From: Ardenticatenaceae bacterium
GTDB lineage: Bacteria; Chloroflexota; Anaerolineae; Promineifilales; Promineifilaceae
Assembly: GCA_020634455.1 (NCBI GenBank)
Contig: JACKBQ010000001.1
Span: forward strand, 2,418,001 to 2,482,000
Length of the DNA stretch: 64,000 nucleotides
Direction: 5' to 3'
Under the pieces are notes generated by a model, which saw only the letters and a list, made by a program, of their open reading frames with translations, was not told where the DNA came from and did no database searches. Positions within the stretch are counted from its first letter, which is position 1. Every line of letters begins with the position of its first letter. Shown in pieces: positions 51,074 to 59,843 of the stretch. The position numbers and the translations under genes were made by a program.

Positions 51074-52460
51074 CTACCTCAGGGACGTTTAGGGGCAGGT
51101 GGGCGCGTATGGTGGTGCCGTGGCCGATGGCGCTGTGCAAGTCAAACCGTCCACCAAGCAGCTCGACGCGTTCTCGCATCCCTACCAAGCCTAGACGGTT
51201 TTTAACGGCCGTACTTCCCATATCAAAGCCCGCCCCTTTGTCCGATATTTCTACAGTGAGCATTTCTGTTTCGCTTGTACTGTACACATGCACAGACAAG
51301 CCTTTGCCTTGCGCATGGCGGAAGCTGTTGGCCAGCGATTCTTTTAGCACGCGGTAAGCCGTGATTTTTACGGGCAGTGGCGCTTGTTCGGGCAGGTTGC
51401 CCAGCGTGAGCGTGACATCGCTTTGGGTTTTCTTCTCAAAGTCGTGTACGGCGCGGCCGATTGTTTCTGCCAGACTGATTGGCGCAATTTGGGGCAGCCG
51501 CAGCCCGGCCGAGATGGTGCGCAGTTCTTCCATGGCAGATTCTGCCGCCAGTTGAATGGTGCGGAAATCCTTGCTCACCTCCGGTTTTTCATCTTCAATT
51601 GCTTCAGAAAGGGATTCGATGCGCAGCAGCGCCAGTGCCAAATCCTGAGCGGGACCATCGTGCAAATCGGCGGAGATGCGTTGCAGGTTTTTTTCGTTTA
51701 GGGCTGTGGTGCGGGCGGCGGCGCGTCGGATACGGCCGTTCAACTCCTCATTTTGCTGTAATAACCCATTGAGCTGGGAGACGTTTGCTTTGAGCTCGTT
51801 TTGCTGCGAGACGATGGTGTTGCTCGCCTGACCCACAATACTCGCCAGCAATAGGTAAACCGAAATCATTACCGCCGCCACCACCAGCCAACTGCGGTAC
51901 TGCGCTGAGCGGATTTCTGCTTCTAACCCGTCGGACGTTTGGTAAAACTCCGAGACGGCAATGATGGTGTCGCTGCCGGAAGCGCGAGAGGGGGCGTAGG
52001 TTTCAATGAGCGTGCCAAATTGTTCCCGCTCCAGAGCCTGCTCTGGCTTATCCAAACTGCTCACTTCGGTGACGACATCGCCATTAAATGCGGCGGCTAG
52101 CCCTTCTTCAATGGGATATTGCTGCCCAATCAGTTCGGAATGGGTGGCGTACAAAACCACGCCATCGGGAGACCATACCTTAAAGGAAACGATTTGGGTG
52201 CCCAGGGAGGTGTCTGTGAGCAGGCGTTCCAGGGCGGCGACATCTACGGCGTATTTGGTTTCGTTTTCGGCCAGGCCTTGCAGGTGGGGAGAGATGTAGC
52301 TATCTACATACAGGGCGGTTACGGCGGCGGTGCGGTTGGTAACGGCCGTTTCAATCTGCTGACTGATCCACAAGCCAATTCCTACCATGCCTGCCAGCAT
52401 CACCACCAGACTGACAAACATATATTGTTGAGCCAGCGTAAACTGTTTTTTTTCGCCCAT
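51063..52460 (-). CDS. NarX-type sensor histidine kinase (HisKA_3)
   Basis: 465 residues. Two membrane helices (~13-34 and ~190-212) flank a ~155-residue extracytoplasmic sensor (dCache-like by pattern, unsure). A coiled coil leads to the HisKA_3 box with His267 (DLHDGPAQDLALALL) and a HATPase domain (DKGAGFD, GLVGMRERVELLGG). First gene of the operon. Its signal may be the compound exported by the MFS pump. Confidence 0.94.
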   Translation of the reverse strand: MGEKKQFTLAQQYMFVSLVVMLAGMVGIGLWISQQIETAVTNRTAAVTALYVDSYISPHLQGLAENETKYAVDVAALERLLTDTSLGTQIVSFKVWSPDGVVLYATHSELIGQQYPIEEGLAAAFNGDVVTEVSSLDKPEQALEREQFGTLIETYAPSRASGSDTIIAVSEFYQTSDGLEAEIRSAQYRSWLVVAAVMISVYLLLASIVGQASNTIVSQQNELKANVSQLNGLLQQNEELNGRIRRAAARTTALNEKNLQRISADLHDGPAQDLALALLRIESLSEAIEDEKPEVSKDFRTIQLAAESAMEELRTISAGLRLPQIAPISLAETIGRAVHDFEKKTQSDVTLTLGNLPEQAPLPVKITAYRVLKESLANSFRHAQGKGLSVHVYSTSETEMLTVEISDKGAGFDMGSTAVKNRLGLVGMRERVELLGGRFDLHSAIGHGTTIRAHLPLNVPEVDDV

Positions 52461-52475
52461 GCGACACCCCTTTGA

Positions 52476-52560
52476 AAATAAAAACGGAACACAGAGTTAC
52501 ACGGAGAAGAACAGAGTGACACAGAGAGATTAGGAAAAATCTGCGAAATCTGTTGATTTT
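52476..52560. repeat. CACAGAG and AATCTGCG repeats fused head to tail
   Basis: CGGAACACAGAGTTACACGG, then CAGAGTGACACAGAGAGATT and AATCTGCGAAATCTGTTG, upstream of the histidine kinase. The first part is the reverse complement of 30013-30066. The remaining 52561-52754 spacer holds no gene I can support. Confidence 0.7.
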
Positions 52561-52754
52561 TACTTATGGTGCAGTGTATGCGCTCATGCTGCTTCATTTG
52601 CGCCAGTCAGAGCATAACCCCATGTTCGACGGTCCAGATTATACCGACTTTAGCTCGTTTGCCCTACGGACTAAGGTCTGATCAACTATCAGCCTTGGTC
52701 TGAACCAAGTCGAGACGTTCTCCCCTACTGCGGTACCAGTCAAAATCCTACAAT

Positions 52755-53336
52755 GTGAGCATACAAATTTACGATTCTGGGAATGTTCTTATGCACGACG
52801 AAATGAAATTACTACACCGCGTACGCTCTTTAGACCAGGAAGCGCTGGCCGAAGTACATAATCGGTATTACGACTCAATTTATCGTTACATTGCTTTTCG
52901 GGTAAACGACGCTCAAACGGCCGAAGATTTGACCAGTGATGTGTTTTTGCGATTTCTGAACGCCGTGCGCGACAAATCTGCCCCGCAAAACACATTGCGC
53001 GGCTGGTTGTACGGTGTGGCTTCCCACGTGTTAAAAGAGCATTATCGCAAAAAGAAGCGGGACAGCTTCACCTTGCTGCATGATGATATCCCCACATCTG
53101 AGCAAAGCCTGGACAGCCAGGTAGACGAAATCTTGCAAAACGAGAATTTGCAGGCAGTGATGAATGGACTGACCGATGACCAGCAAAATGTGTTGGCTTT
53201 GCGTTTTGGCTTTGGGATGCCCATTCAGGAGGTTGCCGACACGATGGGTAAGAGCGAAGGCTCTATCAAGATGTTGCAAGCACGGGCCATCGCTGCCATC
53301 TCGCAGCGCATACTGTTGCAGGGGGCGCTGGCATGA
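52755..53336 (+). CDS. ECF-type RNA polymerase sigma factor
   Basis: 193 residues. Region 2 (YYDSIYRYIAFRVNDAQTAE, DVFLRFL, LRGWLYGVASHVLKEHYR) and region 4 (LTDDQQNVLALRFGFGMPIQ, EVADTMGKSEGSIKMLQARA). The start is GTG at 52755, or ATG at 52791 (MHDEMKLL), both plausible. Its stop overlaps the anti-sigma gene by four bases (ATGA). Probably directs envelope or surface-gene transcription in response to a signal sensed by the partner. Confidence 0.93.
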   Translation: MSIQIYDSGNVLMHDEMKLLHRVRSLDQEALAEVHNRYYDSIYRYIAFRVNDAQTAEDLTSDVFLRFLNAVRDKSAPQNTLRGWLYGVASHVLKEHYRKKKRDSFTLLHDDIPTSEQSLDSQVDEILQNENLQAVMNGLTDDQQNVLALRFGFGMPIQEVADTMGKSEGSIKMLQARAIAAISQRILLQGALA

Positions 53337-54565
53337 AAATTGTTCACGAACAAATTTTGTTTGACTGTCTGGAACAGTTTGAGGCAGGTGCTTCCATTGA
53401 GGCGCTCAAGGCCAAATATCCTCATGCAGCGGATGAAATTGAGAAGTTTTTGCTGGTAGCGGCTCATTTGCAGCAGGTGCGGGTGCAGCCAGATTTGGCT
53501 GCCAAGCAGCGGTCGCAAAAGCTGTTTTTGCAGCAAGCGGCGCAGATGCGTGCCGAAACGCGGCAAAGATGGTTCTCTTGGCGGGGGTTGCAGCGGACGC
53601 TGCTGCCGCTGGCCTCTATGGCGATGGTGACGGTTTTGCTGGGCGTTACTTTTTTGTTTGCGTCTGGTTCTGCGGTGCCGGGTGATTTGTTGTACGGCAC
53701 CAAACGCTGGATGGAAACATGGCAGTTGGAACAGGCGGCTGATGACACGGCCGTTTTCAATCTCACTACCCAACAAAACGGTGAACGCGTCCGGGAAGTA
53801 AAAGCGTTGTTACGTGCCGATGAAACGGCCGTTGTCTCTTTTGAAGGCATCATCAACACCAAGCAAGGCAACAACTGGGTCATCGGCGGCGTTTCGGTGC
53901 ATGTGTCTGAGCAAACGCAGGTGGATGACGGGGCTGTGACGGGGGCGCTGGTTTTGGTAAACGGCCGTACCCAAAATGGCCACCTCTACGCCAGCCAAAT
54001 TACCGTTTTACACACGATTCCCGCAACCCACACGCCCACAACCACTGCCACAACTTTGCCTACGGCTACAACGACAACATCAACATCGCCCACCGCCACT
54101 GGATCATCCACGCCTGCAACCACTGCCTGGCCAACGCCAACCACCACAACCCATGCATCGCAAACGCCTGCGCCAACCAGCACCGGCACGGGGGCAACGA
54201 CGCCCACAAGAGGAACCATGACGGCTACGCCTACAGTCGTGGGGACATCTGAGGTTACCAGCACAGCAACACCAGAAACCCCTGGGGCACCGACGGCTAC
54301 CAAAACCCCTGCTGCTACGCTGACGGCGACGCCACGGCCCACAACGGTGCCAACTGCTACCAAAACGCCAACGGCCGTTCCGCCTACGCCTACCAGCCAG
54401 CCCACCAACACCCCAACACCCGGCAATGGCAATGACAATGGTAACGACAACGGCAATGGCAATGGTAATGATAACGGCAATGGTAATGACAATGGCAACG
54501 ACAATGGCGGCGGCAACAGTGGCAGTGGCAACGGCAATGACAATGGTAATAGCAACGGCCGTTAA
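53333..54565 (+). CDS. Membrane-anchored anti-sigma-like protein (DUF5667-type) with long low-complexity tail
   Basis: 410 residues. N-terminal ~85 residues are helical and cytoplasmic (sigma-binding by analogy), a membrane helix follows (~92-112), then a DUF5667-like segment (SAVPGDLLYGTKRWMETWQL) and a small beta domain (~160-225). Residues ~230-360 are Thr/Pro-rich and ~365-410 almost pure Asn/Gly/Asp. Translationally coupled to the sigma factor gene. Looks like a surface-exposed stress or wall sensor. Confidence 0.85.
   Translation: MKIVHEQILFDCLEQFEAGASIEALKAKYPHAADEIEKFLLVAAHLQQVRVQPDLAAKQRSQKLFLQQAAQMRAETRQRWFSWRGLQRTLLPLASMAMVTVLLGVTFLFASGSAVPGDLLYGTKRWMETWQLEQAADDTAVFNLTTQQNGERVREVKALLRADETAVVSFEGIINTKQGNNWVIGGVSVHVSEQTQVDDGAVTGALVLVNGRTQNGHLYASQITVLHTIPATHTPTTTATTLPTATTTTSTSPTATGSSTPATTAWPTPTTTTHASQTPAPTSTGTGATTPTRGTMTATPTVVGTSEVTSTATPETPGAPTATKTPAATLTATPRPTTVPTATKTPTAVPPTPTSQPTNTPTPGNGNDNGNDNGNGNGNDNGNGNDNGNDNGGGNSGSGNGNDNGNSNGR
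54421..54562 (+). repeat. Tandem Asn-Gly-Asp coding repeat
   Basis: 6- and 12-base units of GGCAATGACAATGGTAACGA type, 142 bases, encoding NGNDNGNDNGNGNGND. Copy number is likely unstable by replication slippage. Confidence 0.8.
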
Positions 54566-54708
54566 ACTAATTATGTCAACTCTCTAACTCCCGAACAACT
54601 TCGTTACTTTTCCGACTGAAAATTCTACTTATCGGCGTAATGCGTCACCCAGAAAATCTTGTGCAGCGCAATACCTGCCCCGCACAAGTTTATTGATGGA
54701 GAAAAAAG

Positions 54709-56235
54709 ATGTTTAAGCTCACGACCTTGCCTTCAATTGTACGCTCAGAAGCATCCCGCACGGGTTTGCGTGAATGGGTAGCCCAACTGGATTGGGTAGC
54801 TGTAGGGATGTTTGCCTTGCCACTATTTTTGTACTGGCTCACCCTGGCCCCAACCATTTACAACCTGGACAGCGCGGAGTTTACAACGGCCGTTGCCACC
54901 AACGGCATCATCCGGGCCACAGGGTATCCACTCTATTTACTGGTAGGCAAAATTTGGCTGTGGTTGCCGCTGAGCAGCGACATGGGCTACCGGCTCAACT
55001 TTTTCTCCGCCTTTTTAAGCGCCCTCACGCTACTGCAAGGCGAATACATTTTGCGCCGCCTCAAGGTGGGGCCGTGGCTGCGGTTGGGCGCGTTGGGGCT
55101 GCTGGCCACCGCCCCCTACTTCTGGGCCATGTCGCTCATTGCCGAGGTGTACACCCTGCACACGGCTCTCATGGCTGGTGTCATTCTCAGCCTCATGCAG
55201 TGGGCCGATGAACCAACGCCGCTGCGCCTGGCGCTGCCTATCTTCTTGATGACGGCCAGCATGGGCAACCACATGGCCACGGTGCTGCTGGTACCCGGTG
55301 CGGTTTGGTATGTGCTAACCAGCCACCCCACCCAGTTTAAAAATTGGCGCGTGTGGGTTGCGGGGGGAACGGCCGTACTCCTCGGACTCTCTGTCTTCCT
55401 CACTTTGCCCTTGCGCTACGCCAGCCAGCCCATCTTTAACTACGCCGGGGAATACGACGCCAGCGGTGTTTTTCACCCCACCAACCTACAAAGCTTTGAT
55501 GGATTTTGGTGGCTCATCACCGGGCAAAGCTTTGCCGGGCAAATGTTTGGCTACACAGCCAACGAAATCTGGCCCCAGGTAACCGGCTACGGCGTGCAGT
55601 TGTGGACGTCCTTTCTAGCAATTGGCATTGGGCCGGGGCTGCTGGGGCTGGTTGTATTGGCTCGCCGCAATTGGCGGCTGGCTGGCATGTTGCTGCTCAT
55701 GTTTTTAGCCAACGCCATCTTCTACATCAACTACCGCGTCATTGATAAAGACACCATGTTCTTGCCCACCTACCTTATTTGGGCCATTTGGCTGGGCGTG
55801 GGCTACCAGCAACTTGTGCTGTGGCTGCGCAGCCAAAACCAACCAGTGGTCACGCCCCGGCTGGTGCAACTGTTGGCGGTCGGTGCGGTTGTTGTGGCCG
55901 TGGGGCTGAATTGGGGGCTGGTAGATCGCTCTGATGATTGGAGTACGCGAGAGATGGCGGAAACGATTTTGCAAGAGGTGGAGCCAAATGCGCTGGTGTT
56001 GGGCTGGTGGGACACCGTGCCCGCTGTGCAATATTTACAGCTGGTAGAAGGTCAGCGCCCCGATGTGCAAACCATCAACCGGTTCCTCATTTCGGGTGCG
56101 GCGATGGAGCAGTTGGTGCTCAGCCAGATAGACGAACGGCCGATTTACATCAACAACCCCTCCATGACATTGCTGCAAAACACTATGGCCACTCCCATGG
56201 GACCAATTTACAAGCTGGAGCGGCGGGATAACTAA
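54709..56235 (+). CDS. DUF2723 membrane protein (GT-C-type glycosyltransferase-like)
   Basis: 508 residues, about 10-11 membrane helices. LAPTIYNLDSAEFTTAVATN and the following GYPLYLLVGKIW mark the DUF2723 family, thought to be GT-C mannosyl/arabinosyl-type transferases acting on lipid-linked sugars at the outer face. The acidic Asp-Ser-Ala-Glu motif lies in the first external loop, where GT-C enzymes have their catalytic acids. Downstream of the sigma/anti-sigma pair and possibly in its regulon. Confidence 0.88.
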   Translation: MFKLTTLPSIVRSEASRTGLREWVAQLDWVAVGMFALPLFLYWLTLAPTIYNLDSAEFTTAVATNGIIRATGYPLYLLVGKIWLWLPLSSDMGYRLNFFSAFLSALTLLQGEYILRRLKVGPWLRLGALGLLATAPYFWAMSLIAEVYTLHTALMAGVILSLMQWADEPTPLRLALPIFLMTASMGNHMATVLLVPGAVWYVLTSHPTQFKNWRVWVAGGTAVLLGLSVFLTLPLRYASQPIFNYAGEYDASGVFHPTNLQSFDGFWWLITGQSFAGQMFGYTANEIWPQVTGYGVQLWTSFLAIGIGPGLLGLVVLARRNWRLAGMLLLMFLANAIFYINYRVIDKDTMFLPTYLIWAIWLGVGYQQLVLWLRSQNQPVVTPRLVQLLAVGAVVVAVGLNWGLVDRSDDWSTREMAETILQEVEPNALVLGWWDTVPAVQYLQLVEGQRPDVQTINRFLISGAAMEQLVLSQIDERPIYINNPSMTLLQNTMATPMGPIYKLERRDN

Positions 56236-56289
56236 AAATTGGATTGGCCCCTGAATTTTTAACAGTAGTTTTTTAATAAAGGAGATGCA

Positions 56290-56769
56290 ATGAATCGAGA
56301 AAGAAAAGAAGCAGTAAACAGGTTGATAATCACCGCATTTGTGTTGCTGGGTGGGTTTCTGCTGTTACCGTATGTAGGTAACGCACGAGCCGCCATCAAC
56401 TGGGAGCTTTTTGGCTCGGCCTATACCCCGGATTTAAGCGTGAGTGATAACACAGGCGCACCGGGCAGCCAGTTTGCCTTTACCGGTAGTGGCTACCAGC
56501 CCAACTGGCTGGCGGTGGTATTTGTCAACGGCCAGGTGGTTGGCAGCGTCACCACCGACAGCAACGGGACGGGGACGTTCATTATTGACACGACCGGTGT
56601 GCCTGATGGCGAGTTGACTGTTGTACTGGAAACAGATGCCAATGTCTCGGCTTTTAAAATGGTCACCGTAAATAGCGCCGAATTGGTTGTCTCGCCGCCA
56701 GGTGGGTTTGCTGGCCCCGCGTTTGGCACCACGGGCTTTAGCACGTTCTTGCCATTGGTGCGTCGTTAA
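56290..56769 (+). CDS. Small secreted Ig-like protein (copy 1)
   Basis: 159 residues with signal peptide (LIITAFVLLGGFLLLPYVGNARA). The mature part is beta-rich with GAPGSQFAFTGSGYQPNW and a second half ending PPGGFAGPAFG, an IPT/TIG-like fold by pattern. AAAGGAGATG gives strong initiation. Closely related to the gene at 56868. Confidence 0.75.
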   Translation: MNRERKEAVNRLIITAFVLLGGFLLLPYVGNARAAINWELFGSAYTPDLSVSDNTGAPGSQFAFTGSGYQPNWLAVVFVNGQVVGSVTTDSNGTGTFIIDTTGVPDGELTVVLETDANVSAFKMVTVNSAELVVSPPGGFAGPAFGTTGFSTFLPLVRR

Positions 56770-56867
56770 GTTTGGTTGTGACGGGAACGGCCCAAACAGA
56801 AACGGCCGTTCCCGATAACAATGTTTGATTTCTATCCATCTTATTTATAGTTGCGAAGGAGGTAACT

Positions 56868-57335
56868 ATGAAACAATTCAGTTTTAGAACGTTGGTAAGG
56901 GCATTTTTTGCTCTGGCTATTCTGCTGGCAGGTGTGGCAATGGTACCGTATGTGGAACGCCCCGCCGCCGCGCTGGAATGGCGCATGTTGGCGGGTGTGT
57001 ATGCACCTGAGCTGTCGGTTCACGCCGATGAAGGCGCTCCGGGTAGTGCGTTTGCTTTTACCGGCTCCGGGTTCCCGGCGCATAAGCCAGCCACCTTGTT
57101 TGTAAACGGCCGTTACCTGGGCCGCGTTATGACCGATGAACACGGCATGGCGCAGTTCGTGGTGCAAAGCCCCGCCTCTGACATGGCGCTTGGTCATTAC
57201 GACATCACCATGGAAGTAGACATGAACGCTTCGGCTACTCAGGGCTTTTGGCTTAGCAGCAACGCGCCCCTGGTGTGGGCGCCGGACGGCTTTGCCGGGC
57301 CTGTGTTTGGTTTTGGCCTGCGGCTGCCCCAATAA
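56868..57335 (+). CDS. Small secreted Ig-like protein (copy 2)
   Basis: 155 residues with signal peptide (FFALAILLAGVAMVPYVERPAAA). Shares APGSAFAFTGSGFP and the ending DGFAGPVFGFGL with the neighbour. GAAGGAGG upstream. The pair may form a surface layer or adhesin; both are followed by a hairpin. Confidence 0.75.
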   Translation: MKQFSFRTLVRAFFALAILLAGVAMVPYVERPAAALEWRMLAGVYAPELSVHADEGAPGSAFAFTGSGFPAHKPATLFVNGRYLGRVMTDEHGMAQFVVQSPASDMALGHYDITMEVDMNASATQGFWLSSNAPLVWAPDGFAGPVFGFGLRLPQ

Positions 57336-57339
57336 AAAA

Positions 57340-57381
57340 GCTGTAATGGTGAGATAGCGCCACTATCTTCGCCACTACAGC
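57340..57381 (+). terminator. Hairpin after the secreted-protein pair
   Basis: GCTGTAATGGTGAGATAG faces CTATCTTCGCCACTACAGC (one bulge, two mismatches), five bases after the stop. No T-run, so either a factor-dependent terminator or a dispersed repeat. A second weaker stem (TTCTGGCGG/CCGCCAGAA) follows to 57449. Confidence 0.5.
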
Positions 57382-57526
57382 CTCTGGAGTTCTGGCGGTT
57401 TGGTCACAACAAATGGTTTCCCAGAATCAATGCGAAGCCAGGCCGCCAGAATTATTGCTTCATTGTACTCATTTTATAGATGATAGTCACTGGGTAATGT
57501 AGCTTGTTCGTTAGTAGGAAAGAGCA

Positions 57527-58747
57527 ATGGACGTGAAATTAGATAGCAACTCTCCCAAAAATACAGTCGAAACAGTGGTTAGCCGCCTGAGTGGGCTTGT
57601 CGTGCCGCGCTGGCTGTGGCTGCCTACGCTTCTGTTTGTAGCCACCCGCCTGGGTGTGATGATTGTCGCTTATTTGGCGGTGCCGCTGCTGCTGGATGCT
57701 ACATCCCCGCCGCCGTACCATTTACGCGGCACAGAAAACATCTTGCTAGATGTATTTTCCAGCCGCTGGGACACGGGTTTCTACATTAGCATTGTGGAGG
57801 AGGGGTACAAGTTTCAAGGTGTGCCGCTGCCTTCGGTAGCGTTTTTCCCGCTGCTGCCGCTGCTCATGGCGGCCATCACCCCACTAACGGGCGATGCGGC
57901 CGTTTCTGGCATCGTCATTAGCAATTTGGCTTTGTGGGCAACGGCCGTTATCTTTTACCGTCTCGTAGCTGAAATGCGATCAGAAAAAGTGGCTGACCGA
58001 GCCGTCTGGTACTTACTCATCTTCCCCTTGGCTTTTTATGGGTCCGCCATTTACACAGAATCCCTCTTTTTGCTGGTGACGATAGCTGCTTACTACTTTG
58101 CCCGGCGCGGGCAGTGGCGCTACAGCGTGCCGTTTGCCATCGCCGCCACGCTGACACGCCTGGTGGGGATTATCATTGTGCCCATGCTGCTGTTGGAGTG
58201 GTGGCGGCAGTGGCAAAACAATGAGGCTGGGGAACGGCCGTCCTTTTGGGCATTGCTGGTTCCAGTCAGCGCGCCGTTGGGGTTGGCTAGCTACATGGCC
58301 TACCTGTGGTACGTTTTTGGCGATGCGCTGGCTTTTGCCAATGCGTCGGCAGCGTGGGGGCGCGTGCCCCAATCTCCCTTTGAAACGGTGGGCAATTTGC
58401 TGCAACGGCCGTCTATCGGTTGGCTGCAAACGTTCATCACCGGGCAAATTCATTTTGATAACTGGATTGACTTTCTCTTTGTCACTGTATTTCTGATTTT
58501 GGGCATTGTGCTGCTGTACAAGGGGCGGTACGCCGAAGCCGCTTTTGTGCTGCTGGGCGTGGTTATCCCCTTCAGCTCTGGCTTGCTCATGAGCCAGCGG
58601 CGGTACATGTGGGTTTTGTTCCCGGCCTTCATTTTATTGGCGGAGTGGGGGGAACATCCCTGGGTAGACAAGGTAGTGACGGCCGTATCCCTCCCCCTGC
58701 TTGCTCTGTTTACCGCCCTGTATGCCAATGGCTACTGGGTTGCCTGA
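57527..58747 (+). CDS. PIG-V-like mannosyltransferase (GT-C)
   Basis: 406 residues, 9-10 membrane helices. SSRWDTGFYISIVEEGYKF followed by SVAFFPLLPLL is the PIG-V/GT76 pattern, with the catalytic Asp in the first external loop. Probably adds mannose from a lipid donor to a surface glycan or glycolipid. AGGAAAGAG before the ATG. Confidence 0.88.
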   Translation: MDVKLDSNSPKNTVETVVSRLSGLVVPRWLWLPTLLFVATRLGVMIVAYLAVPLLLDATSPPPYHLRGTENILLDVFSSRWDTGFYISIVEEGYKFQGVPLPSVAFFPLLPLLMAAITPLTGDAAVSGIVISNLALWATAVIFYRLVAEMRSEKVADRAVWYLLIFPLAFYGSAIYTESLFLLVTIAAYYFARRGQWRYSVPFAIAATLTRLVGIIIVPMLLLEWWRQWQNNEAGERPSFWALLVPVSAPLGLASYMAYLWYVFGDALAFANASAAWGRVPQSPFETVGNLLQRPSIGWLQTFITGQIHFDNWIDFLFVTVFLILGIVLLYKGRYAEAAFVLLGVVIPFSSGLLMSQRRYMWVLFPAFILLAEWGEHPWVDKVVTAVSLPLLALFTALYANGYWVA

Positions 58748-58997
58748 TTGCCGTTACCGACAATCTTCTACCTCAATTAATCTTTGTAAAAGTGGGAATG
58801 TCTTTTAAAAAAGTAGAGCCATTTCTCCCGCTTTTACTTGAGCAATCTAGAGGAAAATCGCCTCTCGGTTTTCAATAATAAATATTCTGTGGTTTGCCTA
58901 CCCACAAGCAACTCAATATTATTTGAATTCTTTCCCAGAGTGAGTGTGTAACATCAGTTAAAAATTTAAACGCAATTAGCAGATGAGGGACAAATTT
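58748..58997. other. Spacer with an inverted GTAAAAGTGGGAA pair
   Basis: GTAAAAGTGGGAA (58787) faces TTCTCCCGCTTTTAC (58826-58840). The core CCCGCTTTTAC recurs at 61966-61976. Possible operator for the following Crp/Fnr gene or a shared regulator; no gene seen. Confidence 0.4.
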
Positions 58998-59672
58998 GTG
59001 CTTACAGAAGCTACGTTAAGCCAATTGCTGTTTCAGTATCCGGTGGTTCACCAGCTGCCAGTTAATTTGCAGCATACGGTTTGCCAAACGGCCGTTTTTG
59101 TCAGGCTGCCTGCCAATCGTATCTTGTTTCGGGAGGGGGAGCCGAGCCACTATTTTATCATGCCGCTCACTGGCAGCGTACGGGTCGTCAAGCCAGAAAT
59201 GTCTGGTCGTGAAATCATGCTATACCGCACCCTTCCCGGTGACAGCTGCCTTCTCACGGTAAGTTGTCTGTTGGGTAACCAAACGTACACGGCTCGCGGT
59301 ATAGTAGATGAATCATTTACGGCCGTATTAATCCCCAAACCCTTATTTATCGAGCTAATTACCCAGTCTGACCTATTCCGTACCCAAGTTTTCAAATACT
59401 TTAGTGAGCGGCTGACCCTGCTGATTCAACTTATTGAAGAAGTCACATTTCAAAAACTTGATCAACGGCTGGCTTCCACATTATTGCATAGAGGCCCCGT
59501 CCTGCACATCACCCAGCAGCAATTGGCTGATGATTTAGGCAGCGTTCGGGAGGTTGTTAGCCGCTTGCTCAATGCATTCAAAGACCTGGGCGCTATAGAA
59601 ATTCAACGCGGTAAAATTCTCGTTATTAATAGAACAATATTGCAACAGTTTTCAGTGATTAAGCGTGACTAA
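58998..59672 (+). CDS. Crp/Fnr-family transcriptional regulator (copy 1)
   Basis: 224 residues. Cyclic-nucleotide-binding-type beta barrel (~30-125) lacking the iron-sulfur cysteines of Fnr, a long dimer helix, and a winged helix (QQLADDLGSVREVVSRLLNA). I start at GTG 58998, preceded by GAGGGA, because the paralogue at 63575 begins at the same residue; ATG at 58983 is the alternative. A GTGACTAATGTCAC palindrome overlaps its stop (59665-59678), like a Crp/Fnr half-site pair. Effector unknown. Confidence 0.9.
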   Translation: MLTEATLSQLLFQYPVVHQLPVNLQHTVCQTAVFVRLPANRILFREGEPSHYFIMPLTGSVRVVKPEMSGREIMLYRTLPGDSCLLTVSCLLGNQTYTARGIVDESFTAVLIPKPLFIELITQSDLFRTQVFKYFSERLTLLIQLIEEVTFQKLDQRLASTLLHRGPVLHITQQQLADDLGSVREVVSRLLNAFKDLGAIEIQRGKILVINRTILQQFSVIKRD

Positions 59673-59678
59673 TGTCAC
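59665..59678. promoter_or_regulatory. Crp/Fnr-like palindrome GTGACTAATGTCAC
   Basis: TGAC/GTCA half-sites with a four-base spacer, overlapping the regulator's stop codon and 165 bases ahead of the propeller gene. Could be its own operator site on the downstream gene. Weak evidence, from pattern only. Confidence 0.35.
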
Positions 59679-59843
59679 AGATTTAGTGACTTTCGTAAAA
59701 TAAACTGCTCATTACTATGGACTTGCACAGTAGAGGACCTGTGTCAAACGGTAATTAGCATCTTTAAACTGTTTCCCGTTGTTTTCAATGATCTACTAAG
59801 AAAACTGTCTCGTTTCTGAATACCACGCGAGGAGGGTAAACCA

